In this document: piece after piece, positions 31,935-39,375 of the stretch | Numbering within the stretch: position 1 is the first letter of the stretch | Layout: every line of letters begins with the position of its first letter | Assembly: GCA_947175425.1 (NCBI GenBank) | Contig: CAMWMR010000022.1 | Span: 1 to 39,375, forward strand | DNA: 39,375 bases | DNA from: an uncultured Porphyromonadaceae bacterium | GTDB taxonomy: Bacteria; Bacteroidota; Bacteroidia; Bacteroidales; Muribaculaceae | Reading direction: 5' to 3' | Position numbers and translations under genes: made by a program | The notes under the pieces: model-generated | What the model saw: only the letters and a program-made list of their open reading frames with translations | Told to the model about the DNA's origin: nothing | Databases searched by the model: none

Positions 31935-33374
31935 ATGGATATGAAAAAACTGTTTCTCCTTGCCGCCTGTGTGACGGGAGCGATTATTGTAGCTTCGGCA
32001 CAGGAAACGGCTCATTCCACCAATTCTTATACGCGTTCAGGCGATGCTTTTGTAGAAGCCGCAAACCGCACAGTGAACGGCGTTGTGAGTGTAAAGAGTT
32101 TTGCCACACCGCGACAGACATCGCGCCGGCAATACGTTGATCCTTTATTGGAATTTTTTTACGGCAGTCCTCAGCGCCGCGAGCAGCCGCAGCAATCCGA
32201 GAGCCGGCAAATCGGTTTAGGATCGGGTGTGGTAATAGACCCTGACGGATATATTGTTACCAACAACCATGTTATTGCCGATGCCGAAAAGCTTGAGGTT
32301 ACGCTTAACGACAACCGCAACTATACCGCAACGGTGATAGGCGCCGATGAAACCACCGACCTTGCTCTTATAAAAATCGATGCCGAAGACCTGCACGTAA
32401 TTCCTATGGGCAATTCCGAGAATCTTCAGGTTGGCCAATGGGTGCTTGCGGTTGGCAATCCGTTCGGGTTTACATCGTCGGTTACGGCCGGTATTGTAAG
32501 TGCCAAAGCCCGCAACATATCAATGTCTACCGGCATGCCTGCGGGCGGGGGCATTGAGGCCTATATACAGCATGATGCGGCTGTTAACCAGGGTAATTCG
32601 GGAGGCGCGCTTGTAAACCTCGACGGCGAACTTGTGGGCATAAATACTGCAATCTATTCGCAGACCGGCACTTATGCGGGCTGTTCTTTTGCCATTCCGG
32701 TTTCTATTGTTGAAAAGATTGTTAAGGATTTGCGGGCATACGGAACTGTTCAACGGGCATATCTTGGCATTTCTTACCGGGAAGTTAGTCCGGAGCTGAT
32801 GTCGTCGCTCAATCTTACCGGTCCGTCGAGCGGCATTTATGTGGCAAGTGTTGAGGAACGTTCGGCGGCTCGGGCAGCAGGCTTGGAGGACGGCGATATA
32901 ATACTGTCCATCGATTCGCATCCTACCCGTAACTCGGCACAGCTGCAGGAGGCTATTGCCCGCTTAAGTCCCGGCAATGAGGTTGAAATACGCTATTGGC
33001 GCAACGGCGAAGAACACTCGTCCATGGCAACTTTGCGAAACAGTCGCGGCGACACAGCCATTACACGTGTTGCAGACGGGAATATTCTCGGCGCCAAATT
33101 CTCGGCTGTAGAGCCGTCGCTTGCCCGTCGTCTTGAAATAAAAGGCGGAGTGCAGGTATCGGAGCTAAGTCCCGAGGGACGCATGGCACAGGCAGGTGTT
33201 CAGCCCGGTTTTGTGATAATGGTAATAAATAATGTGCGAGTGAATAAACCGGAAGAAATCGAAACCATAGCCAAGGCAGTTTCCAAGGCCAACGGTTTTG
33301 AGAAAGTTCTGTTTATATCGGGCTTGTATCCGTCGGGCAAAGCCGCATATTATGCAGTTCCTATCGAAGAGTAA
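31935..33374 (+). CDS. degP: Periplasmic serine protease DegP/HtrA family
   Basis: 479 residues; ATG 31935 or 31941 (MKKLFLLAA) starts a signal peptide cleaved near SAQ-ET. The trypsin-like domain carries the full triad: His112 in YIVTNNHVIADA, Asp142 in TTDLALIKID, Ser222 in VNQGNSGGALVN. A short Arg/Gln-rich insert (RREQPQQSESRQ, 81-92) matches the LA-loop position. Two PDZ domains follow (about 255-360, YLGISYREVS and GLEDGDIILSIDS; about 385-470, GGVQVSELSPEGRM and GVQPGFVIMVINN). It degrades or refolds damaged envelope proteins. It is monocistronic, transcribed divergently from the secreted GHL10 gene. Confidence 0.95.
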   Translation: MDMKKLFLLAACVTGAIIVASAQETAHSTNSYTRSGDAFVEAANRTVNGVVSVKSFATPRQTSRRQYVDPLLEFFYGSPQRREQPQQSESRQIGLGSGVVIDPDGYIVTNNHVIADAEKLEVTLNDNRNYTATVIGADETTDLALIKIDAEDLHVIPMGNSENLQVGQWVLAVGNPFGFTSSVTAGIVSAKARNISMSTGMPAGGGIEAYIQHDAAVNQGNSGGALVNLDGELVGINTAIYSQTGTYAGCSFAIPVSIVEKIVKDLRAYGTVQRAYLGISYREVSPELMSSLNLTGPSSGIYVASVEERSAARAAGLEDGDIILSIDSHPTRNSAQLQEAIARLSPGNEVEIRYWRNGEEHSSMATLRNSRGDTAITRVADGNILGAKFSAVEPSLARRLEIKGGVQVSELSPEGRMAQAGVQPGFVIMVINNVRVNKPEEIETIAKAVSKANGFEKVLFISGLYPSGKAAYYAVPIEE

Positions 33375-33417
33375 CGAACGACCTGTTCATGTAAAATTAC
33401 GTGCAGCTTAAAAAAAA

Positions 33418-33452
33418 CGCCTCCCGGATGAAACAAAATCGCCCGGGAGGTG
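33418..33452 (+). terminator. Stem-loop after degP, overlapping the next promoter region
   Basis: CGCCTCCCGG / CCGGGAGGTG, ten pairs including one G-T, with a 15-nt loop. It has no proper T-run, so termination may be partial. It ends two bases before the -7 element of the YtxH cluster, occupying the spacer where a -33 box should lie. Confidence 0.6.
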
Positions 33453-33453
33453 T

Positions 33454-33461
33454 TATATTTG
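33454..33461 (+). promoter_or_regulatory. -7 element of the YtxH/holin cluster
   Basis: TATATTTG, exact -7 consensus, 47 bp before the first YtxH ATG. The -33 position falls in the degP stem-loop and shows no TTTG. Confidence 0.55.
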
Positions 33462-33508
33462 CATAACGAAACACTACCACTAATAATTACTACTAAAAAC
33501 CAAACGTT

Positions 33509-33712
33509 ATGAAAGGACTCCCCATTGTTGTAGCTGCCCTTGGCGGCGCTCTTGTAGGAGCGGCAGCCGCTCTGCTTCTCGCACCCCGTAAAGGCAGCGA
33601 CACCCGCGAAGCCATCAAAGGTTTCATTGTATCACATGTTCCCGGCATCAAACAGAAGGATCTTGACAGCCTTGCCGACCAGATTGCCGAAGAAATCAAA
33701 GACATTAAATAA
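33509..33712 (+). CDS. YtxH-like small membrane protein (first copy)
   Basis: 67 residues. A Gly/Ala-rich membrane helix (VVAALGGALVGAAAALLLAP, about 7-26) is followed at once by PRKGSDTREAIKGF and an acidic amphipathic C-terminus (LDSLADQIAEEIKDI). This is the YtxH layout: one helix with small residues, then a helical tail. Function is unknown; homologues are associated with envelope stress in Gram-positives. It is paired with a paralogue 22 bp downstream. Confidence 0.8.
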   Translation: MKGLPIVVAALGGALVGAAAALLLAPRKGSDTREAIKGFIVSHVPGIKQKDLDSLADQIAEEIKDIK

Positions 33713-33734
33713 GACTATCTAACATCTTCACATT

Positions 33735-33926
33735 ATGAAAGGACTGATGACATTCATTCTCGGGGCCGCTGTCGGTGCCGCCGCAACCGCTCTTCTCACC
33801 CCCACCACAGGCGAGGAACTCCGCGCCCGCATAAAGGTGATTCTACAGAAAAAGGGAATAATCGCTGCCGATGACATCGATGACCTTGTTGAAATGATTG
33901 CCGCAGAGGTGGAAGACCAAAAATAA
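33735..33926 (+). CDS. YtxH-like small membrane protein (second copy)
   Basis: 63 residues, paralogue of the preceding gene: MKGL start, FILGAAVGAAATALLTP membrane helix, a TGEELRARIK turn and an acidic tail (DDIDDLVEMIAAEVEDQ). The shared MKGL start and GAAVGAAA/LVGAAAA helix suggest a tandem duplication with divergence of the tail. Co-transcribed with the first copy and the holin-like gene. Confidence 0.8.
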   Translation: MKGLMTFILGAAVGAAATALLTPTTGEELRARIKVILQKKGIIAADDIDDLVEMIAAEVEDQK

Positions 33927-33967
33927 CTCCGCCATAAAACTTTACAAACAAGAACAGACACCAATAT

Positions 33968-34009
33968 GCCGCTGCCGGGCCTCGCTTATGTGGCGGTCCC
34001 GGCAACGGC
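33968..34009 (+). other. Stem-loop between the second YtxH gene and the holin-like gene
   Basis: GCCGCTGCCGGG pairs with CCCGGCAACGGC (11 of 12 pairs, one C-A mismatch) around an 18-nt loop. It covers the region just after an ATG at 33966, which argues that the holin-like protein starts at 34023 instead, and may tune expression of the distal genes. Confidence 0.6.
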
Positions 34010-34022
34010 TTGTCCATACATT

Positions 34023-34412
34023 ATGAACAACACATCCGAACCCAACACCCTATCAGGAATAGCGGCAACGGTGAGCGCCTATGTGAAACTCCTTGTAGAG
34101 GACACGAGGCTTAATGTCGCCGAAAAAATTACGCGTCTGCTTTCGGCGATAGCGCTTGCAGCCCTTCTTGTAATAATAGCGACAGTAGCAATGGTGTTCG
34201 TGACAATAGCTGTGGCGCTTGCACTTTCGCAGGCAATATCGCCGCTGTGGTCGTTCATTATAGTGGCCGCGTTCTACATTGTGCTGCTTGCGGTTCTGGT
34301 TCTATGCCGCCGCGCGTGCATTGTGAATCCTATTGCACGTTTCATAAGTTCCCTATTGCTTAATCCTCCGGTAACCGACAATAAAAATGATACTACTACC
34401 CCCGTTTCCTAA
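34023..34412 (+). CDS. Phage-holin-family / DUF1469-like small membrane protein
   Basis: 129 residues from ATG 34023 (MNNTSEPNTLSGIAATVSAY); the frame begins 19 codons earlier but within a strong hairpin. An amphipathic N-terminus (ATVSAYVKLLVEDTRLNVAEKITRLL, read as LVEDTRLNVAEKI) leads into two long hydrophobic helices (ALAALLVIIATVAMVFVTIA and FIIVAAFYIVLLAVLVLC). Proteins of this type are annotated as putative holin superfamily III but are chromosomal and usually found with YtxH genes, so they are more likely envelope proteins than lysis factors. Confidence 0.78.
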   Translation: MNNTSEPNTLSGIAATVSAYVKLLVEDTRLNVAEKITRLLSAIALAALLVIIATVAMVFVTIAVALALSQAISPLWSFIIVAAFYIVLLAVLVLCRRACIVNPIARFISSLLLNPPVTDNKNDTTTPVS

Positions 34413-34437
34413 CAATACCACTCCTCCATGGAAAGGA

Positions 34438-34668
34438 ATGACACTGGAGGAGATGCAAATGCGCCGGGCACTGGTACAGGCACGAATGGAAATACAGAAA
34501 TTCAAGCTGACGGCACAACTTGACGCATGCAAGCAAAAAACACCTTTGTTCGGAGGCAGCTCATCGCTGTTCTCGCGGCTTGCAAGCGCGGTTTCGTTTG
34601 CAGAATACGGCTTTTTAGCTCTTAAACTTTTCCGTACCGTACTTCCTTGGATGCGTCGAAAAAAATAA
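34438..34668 (+). CDS. Small conserved protein of the YtxH/holin module
   Basis: 76 residues from ATG 34438 (MTLEEMQMRRALVQARMEIQ), preceded by GGAAAGGA; an ATG at 34387 would extend it by 17 residues and overlap the holin-like gene by 26 bp, with a Pro-rich leader unlike the rest. The first 40 residues form a probable amphipathic helix or coiled coil, then FGGSSSLFSRLASAVSFAEYGFLALKLFRTVL (in two blocks) may dip into the membrane, ending in RRKK. Function is unknown. Small proteins starting with a similar LEEM/QMRRAL helix often follow the holin-like gene in Bacteroidales, by recollection. Confidence 0.65.
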   Translation: MTLEEMQMRRALVQARMEIQKFKLTAQLDACKQKTPLFGGSSSLFSRLASAVSFAEYGFLALKLFRTVLPWMRRKK

Positions 34669-34687
34669 ACCTGTATCACCACATATC

Positions 34688-35980
34688 ATGAAAAAAATAT
34701 TATTGGCGTCTGCGGCATGGCTGCTGACGCTTGCACCGTTTTATAGCGCAGCGCAAAGCGCACGATCATTGATTGAGGAAAATCCCGAACGTGCCGGAGG
34801 TATTTACTATGCTTATCCCGAGAGCGAAATCGACAGTATCGACATCAAGCTTCCCAAGGGCTACAAGCCTTTTTATATAAGCCACTACGGACGCCACGGA
34901 TCAAGGTATCTTATTTCCGACAAAGACTACATTCGCCTGATAGAACGGCTTGAAGATGCCTCGCAGGCGGGAGCACTTACAATGCGCGGCGAACTGCTCA
35001 AGAGGCAACTGGATACAATATGGACTGAAGCGCGTGGTCGCGGCGGCGAACTCACTCCACTCGGTACCCGTCAACACCGCTCTATTGCCCGCCGTGCCAC
35101 AAAGGCTTATCCGGAGATTTTTACCGACGGAGCACGCATTACCGCTGCGTCAACACCCGTAATGCGTTGCGCCCACTCTATGTTCGCTTTTATAGAGGGC
35201 ATAAAGGAATTTAATCCGGCGTTGGATATTCCGCGCGAATCGGCCGAGCGTAACCTTATATATCTGAACTATCACAGCCCCGAGTCGGGTCCATATTCAA
35301 GTGAAAAAGGTCCGTGGTTTCAGGATTTCAAAAGATTCAAGGCTCAGAAGACACATCCCGAACGCCTGATAAAGGATATTTTTTCCAATGAGGACTATGT
35401 ATCGCAATGGGTGGATACATCCGATTTCATGTGGGATTTGTACTGGCTTGCGGTTGATATGCAAAACATGGAAACCGATATAGACCTGCTTCCGCTGTTC
35501 ACGACACAAGAGCTTTACGACTTGTGGGAGGTTGCAAATTATAATTTCTTTGCGTGTAACTCATCGTATCCGCGAGCCAAAGGACTTCACATTGCCAATG
35601 CTCGTAACCTTGTGAAGCACATTATAGAACAGGCCGACAGTTATATTGCCGACGGCGCACACGGTGCAACCCTTCGCTTCGGGCACGACGGCAATATTAT
35701 TCCTCTCACCGCCCTTATGCAGCTTGAAAACTGCTATTCGGATGCCGAACGTCCCGAAGACCTTGCCTCGGGTTATGCCAACTTCCTCATCTCGCCAATG
35801 GCATCCAATGTGCAGCTCATATTTTTCCGTCCGGAAAACTCTACAGCCGATGATGTGCTTGTGAGGGTTATGCTGAACGAACGCGATATAAAACTTCCCG
35901 TGCAAGCTGTTGAGAACGGCAAGCTTTACCGCTGGCAGGATTTGCGCAAACATCTTGTAACAATAGCATGCGACCGATGA
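34688..35980 (+). CDS. Exported histidine-type (branch 2) acid phosphatase, MINPP-like
   Basis: 430 residues with a signal peptide (MKKILLASAAWLLTLAPFYSAAQS). The histidine acid phosphatase motif SHYGRHGSRYL places the phosphate-accepting His70 and Arg69/Arg73; the distal proton donor is His333-Asp334 in LRFGHDGNIIPL. Other family features are LTPLGTRQHRSIARR and TAASTPVMRCAHSM. MINPP/phytase proteins often carry HAE in place of HD, so phytate is not assured; sugar phosphates or another phosphomonoester are possible. It starts 19 bp after the small helical protein and overlaps the next gene by four bases (ATGA), so these form one transcription unit. Confidence 0.9.
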   Translation: MKKILLASAAWLLTLAPFYSAAQSARSLIEENPERAGGIYYAYPESEIDSIDIKLPKGYKPFYISHYGRHGSRYLISDKDYIRLIERLEDASQAGALTMRGELLKRQLDTIWTEARGRGGELTPLGTRQHRSIARRATKAYPEIFTDGARITAASTPVMRCAHSMFAFIEGIKEFNPALDIPRESAERNLIYLNYHSPESGPYSSEKGPWFQDFKRFKAQKTHPERLIKDIFSNEDYVSQWVDTSDFMWDLYWLAVDMQNMETDIDLLPLFTTQELYDLWEVANYNFFACNSSYPRAKGLHIANARNLVKHIIEQADSYIADGAHGATLRFGHDGNIIPLTALMQLENCYSDAERPEDLASGYANFLISPMASNVQLIFFRPENSTADDVLVRVMLNERDIKLPVQAVENGKLYRWQDLRKHLVTIACDR

Positions 35981-36687
35981 TTCCCAAAGTATTTGTTCTG
36001 CACGTCCGCAAAGGCTACGAAGAACGCGAGCGACACATAAACAGCATGATGCACAAGGCCGGTATCGACTTTGAGTATGTGCTTGCCTGCGACATTCCCG
36101 ACCTCACGCCGGAAATTATAGAAAAAACAATAGCTCCCGAAGGAATGCTTGCCGGAAAACCGGCGGCAATTTCGTGCCTGATGAAACACCTCCATGCCTA
36201 CAGTCTGATATTAGAACGAGACTTGCCGGGAGCTATAATTCTTGAAGACGACATACTGCTCTACCCCAACTTTAAGGACATTGCAATACATGCACTCGGA
36301 GAACTCGGCGACACCGACGAAGCTTCAATAATTTCTTTTGAGGACACTCGCCTTCGTTTTGTGAAGGGCAGTGTTCGCCAAAAAGGGAAAGTTCTTTATC
36401 CCGGAATATGCGACAGGTTTGCCGGAGCGTATTACATAAACCGCGCCGGAGCCGAAGCCGTTTTGCAGAATGTGAAACAAAACCGCGCCGAATTGCCTAT
36501 AGACCTTCTGCACAACCACATGCTTAACGCCGGAGAGCTAAAGTACTATTGGACACATCCTTGCACTGCGTCCCAGGGCAGTTTCAACGGTTTGTTCACC
36601 AGTTCTCTCAGTGCATCCGACCGCAGCAAGGCATTTGTTTGGCGACTGCAACGAATGTACAAAAAGCTGCTTTACCGACTGCGGTAA
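35977..36687 (+). CDS. Glycosyltransferase family 25 (LPS-type)
   Basis: 236 residues from ATG 35977, giving an ATGA overlap with the phosphatase stop; ATG 35968 is possible but extends upstream with no homology. Cytoplasmic GT-A fold of the LPS beta-1,4-galactosyltransferase family: IPKVFVLHVRKGYEERERH, the EDD motif in AIILEDDILLYP (Glu90-Asp91-Asp92, metal/UDP-sugar site), YYINRAGAEAVL and PIDLLHNHML. It probably adds a hexose to lipo-oligosaccharide or another cell-surface glycan. The C-terminus is short and basic (RRMYKKLLYRLR-type), which may tether it to the membrane. Confidence 0.9.
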   Translation: MIPKVFVLHVRKGYEERERHINSMMHKAGIDFEYVLACDIPDLTPEIIEKTIAPEGMLAGKPAAISCLMKHLHAYSLILERDLPGAIILEDDILLYPNFKDIAIHALGELGDTDEASIISFEDTRLRFVKGSVRQKGKVLYPGICDRFAGAYYINRAGAEAVLQNVKQNRAELPIDLLHNHMLNAGELKYYWTHPCTASQGSFNGLFTSSLSASDRSKAFVWRLQRMYKKLLYRLR

Positions 36688-36728
36688 AATAAAGTTATCA
36701 ACATTTCCAAAAAATCGATGCGCCAAGG

Positions 36729-36759
36729 TTGCACATTAAAAAAATTATGCTCAACTTTG
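36729..36759 (+). promoter_or_regulatory. Probable promoter of nrdJ
   Basis: TTG (36729-36731), 20 bp, then CAACTTTG (36752-36759), one mismatch from TAnnTTTG. It predicts a start of transcription near 36766, which fits an nrdJ start at 36780 and rules out the upstream TTG as a start codon. Confidence 0.55.
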
Positions 36760-36779
36760 CTACATCGATTTTTTATGCC

Positions 36780-39314
36780 ATGACATCTTTACCTCAGTAC
36801 ACATTCGACGAAGCCTGTCGGGCTTCCCTCCGTTACTTCAACGGCGACAATCTTGCCGCGCAAGTATGGGTGAGTAAATATGCTCTTAAGGACTCTCAAG
36901 GAATAATTTACGAGCTTACTCCCGATGACATGCATCATCGACTCGCACGCGAGCTGGCAAGAATAGAAAACAACTATCCCAACCCATTGTCGGAGGATGA
37001 TATTTTCGACCTCCTTAAAAACTTCCGCTATGTGATTCCCCAAGGCAGTCCAATGGCAGGAATCGGCAACGACTTCCAAGTCGGCTCTCTGTCCAACTGC
37101 TTTGTGATAGGTCTTGACGGAAAACCCGATTCCTACGGCGGCATTATGCGTATCGACCAGGAACAGGTGCAACTCATGAAACGCCGAGGCGGCGTAGGTC
37201 ACGACTTGTCGCATCTGCGTCCCAAAGGAACACCCGTAAAAAATTCGGCACTCACCTCCACCGGTCTTGTGCCGTTTATGGAACGCTACTCCAACTCCAC
37301 CCGCGAGGTTGCGCAGGACGGACGTCGCGGTGCTCTCATGATGACAGTTTCCATCAAACACCCCGATTCGGAAGGCTTTATTGATGCAAAAATGACACCC
37401 GGCAAAGTTACGGGTGCCAATGTTTCGGTGCGTATCGACGACGATTTCATGAAAGCCGTTAACTCGGGCGAACCTTACACCCAGCAGTATCCCATTGATT
37501 CGGCGAATCCCTCGGTTACACAGCAAATCGATGCCCGCGCACTTTGGAACAAGATTGTTCTCAACGCCTGGAAAAGCGCCGAGCCGGGAGTATTGTTCTG
37601 GGATACTATCCGCCGCGAATCGGTACCCGACTGTTATGCCGATCTCGGGTTTGAAACCATTTCCACCAACCCGTGCGGCGAAATACCATTGTGTCCTTAC
37701 GACAGCTGCCGCCTGTTGGCTATCAATCTCTATTCTTTTGTAGAGAATCCGTTCACACCTGACGCAAAATTCAACTTCGACAAGCTCAAGGAAGTTGTAA
37801 GCAAAGCGCAGCGCCTTATGGACGATATCATTGATTTGGAAATGGAGAAGATTGACCGTATCCTCAACAAAATCAATGACGACCCCGAGTGCGAGGAAGT
37901 AAAAGAAACCGAACGCGAACTATGGCTTAAAATAAAGAACAAAACTCTTAAAGGCCGCCGTACCGGACTTGGCACAACCGCCGAGGGCGACATGCTTGCC
38001 GCCATGGGGCTTAAATACGGTACTACCGCCGCCACCGATTTTTCGGTGGAAGTTCACAAAGCCGTTGCTCTGGCAGCATATGCCTCATCCGTTACCATGG
38101 CCGGCGAACGCGGCGCTTTCGAGGTTTACAATACCGAACGAGAAGCTGCCAATCCCTTTATCCGCCGAATTGCCGAAGCCGCTCCAGAAGTATATGAAGA
38201 AATGAAGCAGAAGGGACGCCGCAATATCGCGTGTCTCACCATTGCTCCAACGGGAACCGTGAGCCTGATGACACAGACTTCTTCGGGTATCGAGCCGGTT
38301 TTCATGCCCGTATACAAACGCCGCCGCAAAGTGAATGCCAACGATACGTCGGTACGCATTGACTATGTTGACGAGAACGGCGATTCCTTTGAGGAATATA
38401 TTGTATATCATCCCAAATTCCTGGAATGGATGAAGATTGAAGGTATTGATACCGACAAACAGTATACACAGGAAGAACTGGATGCCATTGTCGCCCGCTC
38501 GCCTTACGGCGGCGCCACAGCCAACGATATCGACTGGGTTGAGAAAGTGAGCATGCAGGGTCGAATCCAGAAGTGGGTTGACCATTCCATTTCCGTTACT
38601 ATCAATCTTCCTGCCGATATAAGCGTGGAAGCAGTTGATACTCTCTACCGCAAAGCCTGGGAGGTTGGCTGCAAAGGATGCACCGTTTACCGCGACGGCT
38701 CACGCTCGGGCGTACTTGTGGCTGTAGAGAAGAAAAAGGAAAAGGAAGGAAACGAACCTCACGCCATTCTCGACAAACGTCCCATTCAGCTTGAGGCCGA
38801 TGTTGTGCGATTCCAGAACAACAAGGAAAAATGGATTGCGTTTGTAGGACTTGTGGATGGTCGTCCTTATGAAATTTTCACCGGACTTGCCGATGACGAG
38901 GACGGAATTTTCCTTCCCAAATCCATTACCAACGGCTGGATTATAAAGGCCATGGACGAGAACGGCAACAAACGCTACGACTTCCGTTTCATTAACAAGC
39001 GCGGCCATAAAACCACAATAGAAGGTTTGAGCGACAAATTCAATCCCGAATACTGGAACTATGCCAAACTTATTTCCGGCGTACTGCGCTACGGCATGCC
39101 TATCGACCAGGTTCTCAAGCTTGTAGGCGGACTTGAACTTAATTCCCAAAGTATCAACACCTGGAAAATGGGAGTTGAGCGTGCGCTTAAAAAGTACCTG
39201 CCCAACGGAACCAAGGCAAGCGGACAGAAGTGTCCGAACTGCGGCCAGGAAACCTTGATTTATCAGGAAGGCTGTCTCATATGTACCTCTTGCGGCACAA
39301 GCAAGTGCGGCTGA
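36780..39314 (+). CDS. nrdJ: Adenosylcobalamin-dependent ribonucleotide reductase (class II)
   Basis: 844 residues from ATG 36780 (MTSLPQYTFDEACRASLRYF); the start is chosen from homology and from the promoter just upstream. It reduces ribonucleotides to deoxyribonucleotides using a B12-derived radical, without oxygen. Cys107 in GSLSNCFVIG and Cys299 in STNPCGEIPLCPYDSCRLL are redox and thiyl-radical candidates; the acidic base Glu301 lies in NPCGE. GGVGHDLSHLRP, STREVAQDGRRGA and MTPGKVTGANVSV match NrdJ. The C-terminal zinc ribbon (KCPNCGQETLIYQEGCLICT in blocks, ending CGTSKCG) is typical of Bacteroidales NrdJ. No cobalamin riboswitch was seen in the short leader. A cobalamin-type substrate-binding lipoprotein sits at the other end of the window. 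Confidence 0.95.
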   Translation: MTSLPQYTFDEACRASLRYFNGDNLAAQVWVSKYALKDSQGIIYELTPDDMHHRLARELARIENNYPNPLSEDDIFDLLKNFRYVIPQGSPMAGIGNDFQVGSLSNCFVIGLDGKPDSYGGIMRIDQEQVQLMKRRGGVGHDLSHLRPKGTPVKNSALTSTGLVPFMERYSNSTREVAQDGRRGALMMTVSIKHPDSEGFIDAKMTPGKVTGANVSVRIDDDFMKAVNSGEPYTQQYPIDSANPSVTQQIDARALWNKIVLNAWKSAEPGVLFWDTIRRESVPDCYADLGFETISTNPCGEIPLCPYDSCRLLAINLYSFVENPFTPDAKFNFDKLKEVVSKAQRLMDDIIDLEMEKIDRILNKINDDPECEEVKETERELWLKIKNKTLKGRRTGLGTTAEGDMLAAMGLKYGTTAATDFSVEVHKAVALAAYASSVTMAGERGAFEVYNTEREAANPFIRRIAEAAPEVYEEMKQKGRRNIACLTIAPTGTVSLMTQTSSGIEPVFMPVYKRRRKVNANDTSVRIDYVDENGDSFEEYIVYHPKFLEWMKIEGIDTDKQYTQEELDAIVARSPYGGATANDIDWVEKVSMQGRIQKWVDHSISVTINLPADISVEAVDTLYRKAWEVGCKGCTVYRDGSRSGVLVAVEKKKEKEGNEPHAILDKRPIQLEADVVRFQNNKEKWIAFVGLVDGRPYEIFTGLADDEDGIFLPKSITNGWIIKAMDENGNKRYDFRFINKRGHKTTIEGLSDKFNPEYWNYAKLISGVLRYGMPIDQVLKLVGGLELNSQSINTWKMGVERALKKYLPNGTKASGQKCPNCGQETLIYQEGCLICTSCGTSKCG

Positions 39315-39328
39315 GGCTGATATAATCG

Positions 39329-39370
39329 AGTAGGAGGTAAACACTAATCATAGGGTGTTTATCTCCTACT
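39329..39370 (+). terminator. Probable terminator of nrdJ
   Basis: Sixteen-pair stem AGTAGGAGGTAAACAC / GTGTTTATCTCCTACT (one G-T pair) with a 10-nt loop, 15 bp after the stop codon. The following T-run is short (TTT), so strength is uncertain near the window edge. Confidence 0.75.
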
Positions 39371-39375
39371 TTCGT

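Noticed and set aside
33966-34022. Upstream ATG for the holin-like gene
   Set aside because: A strong stem-loop covers it, and the added residues are not a plausible leader.
34023-34412. Holin-like gene as a prophage remnant
   Set aside because: No phage structural, integrase or lysis genes lie nearby; the neighbours are YtxH-like genes, as in normal chromosomal loci.
36729-36779. Upstream TTG extension of nrdJ
   Set aside because: It overlaps the promoter elements, and homology begins at the ATG 36780.
1-39375. tRNA, rRNA, CRISPR arrays, transposases, riboswitches
   Set aside because: No repeat-spacer pattern, transposase-like frame, tRNA fold or cobalamin/TPP riboswitch core could be recognised by eye; a covariance-model search would be needed to exclude small RNAs.

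Overview
The window looks like chromosomal DNA of a gut Bacteroidales bacterium, most likely Muribaculaceae (S24-7). Promoters carry the Bacteroidetes -7 element TAnnTTTG with a TTG about 19-23 bp upstream. Two large secreted proteins end in type IX secretion (T9SS) sorting domains. The methylmalonyl-CoA decarboxylase sodium pump, a B12-dependent ribonucleotide reductase and a YtxH/holin small-protein module are also typical of the group. The family assignment is inference; no rRNA, tRNA, CRISPR array, transposase or prophage was found.

Layout. 1-989 (minus): the start of an iron/cobalamin-type ABC substrate-binding lipoprotein, translationally coupled to a DUF805 membrane protein. 1132-5341 (plus): a compact oxalate-catabolism operon of formyl-CoA:oxalate CoA-transferase (frc), oxalyl-CoA decarboxylase (oxc) and an AEC-family permease, in the same order as E. 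coli yfdW-yfdU-yfdV, closed by a strong terminator. 5508-7922 (plus): a secreted phosphodiester glycosidase with a T9SS tail. 8349-13557 (plus): an Lrp-type regulator, then methylmalonyl-CoA epimerase and the Na+-pumping methylmalonyl-CoA decarboxylase (mmdA, a lamin-tail/OadG hybrid subunit, mmdC, mmdB), the last steps of the succinate-to-propionate pathway.

13840-21379 (minus): a NYN-domain nuclease gene behind a terminator-like leader, a TPR protein, and a tightly overlapping GH29 fucosidase-cutC-transglutaminase operon whose promoter carries a perfect palindrome. 21708-22367 (plus) is an unrecognised orphan gene with its own repeat-decorated promoter and structured leader. 22512-23399 (minus) is yicC. 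23546-28645 (plus) is a housekeeping and envelope run: tsaB, a MITE-like element, tsaC, a polyprenyl-phosphate sugar transferase, a ClC channel and an FKBP isomerase. 28723-31629 (minus) is a GHL10-type secreted glycoside hydrolase. 31935-39314 (plus): a DegP/HtrA protease, two YtxH-like peptides, a holin-like membrane protein, a small conserved protein, a histidine phosphatase, a GT25 glycosyltransferase and NrdJ.

Together the genes suggest an anaerobic gut commensal that conserves energy by decarboxylation (methylmalonyl-CoA, and probably oxalate), uses host or mucin glycans (fucosidase, secreted hydrolases) and depends on cobalamin. The strongest leads are the oxalate operon with an AEC carrier instead of OxlT and its upstream palindrome, the attenuator-like leader of the NYN nuclease, the orphan gene at 21708-22367 with its direct-repeat promoter, the 138-bp terminal-inverted-repeat element between tsaB and tsaC, and the lamin-tail/OadG hybrid subunit.
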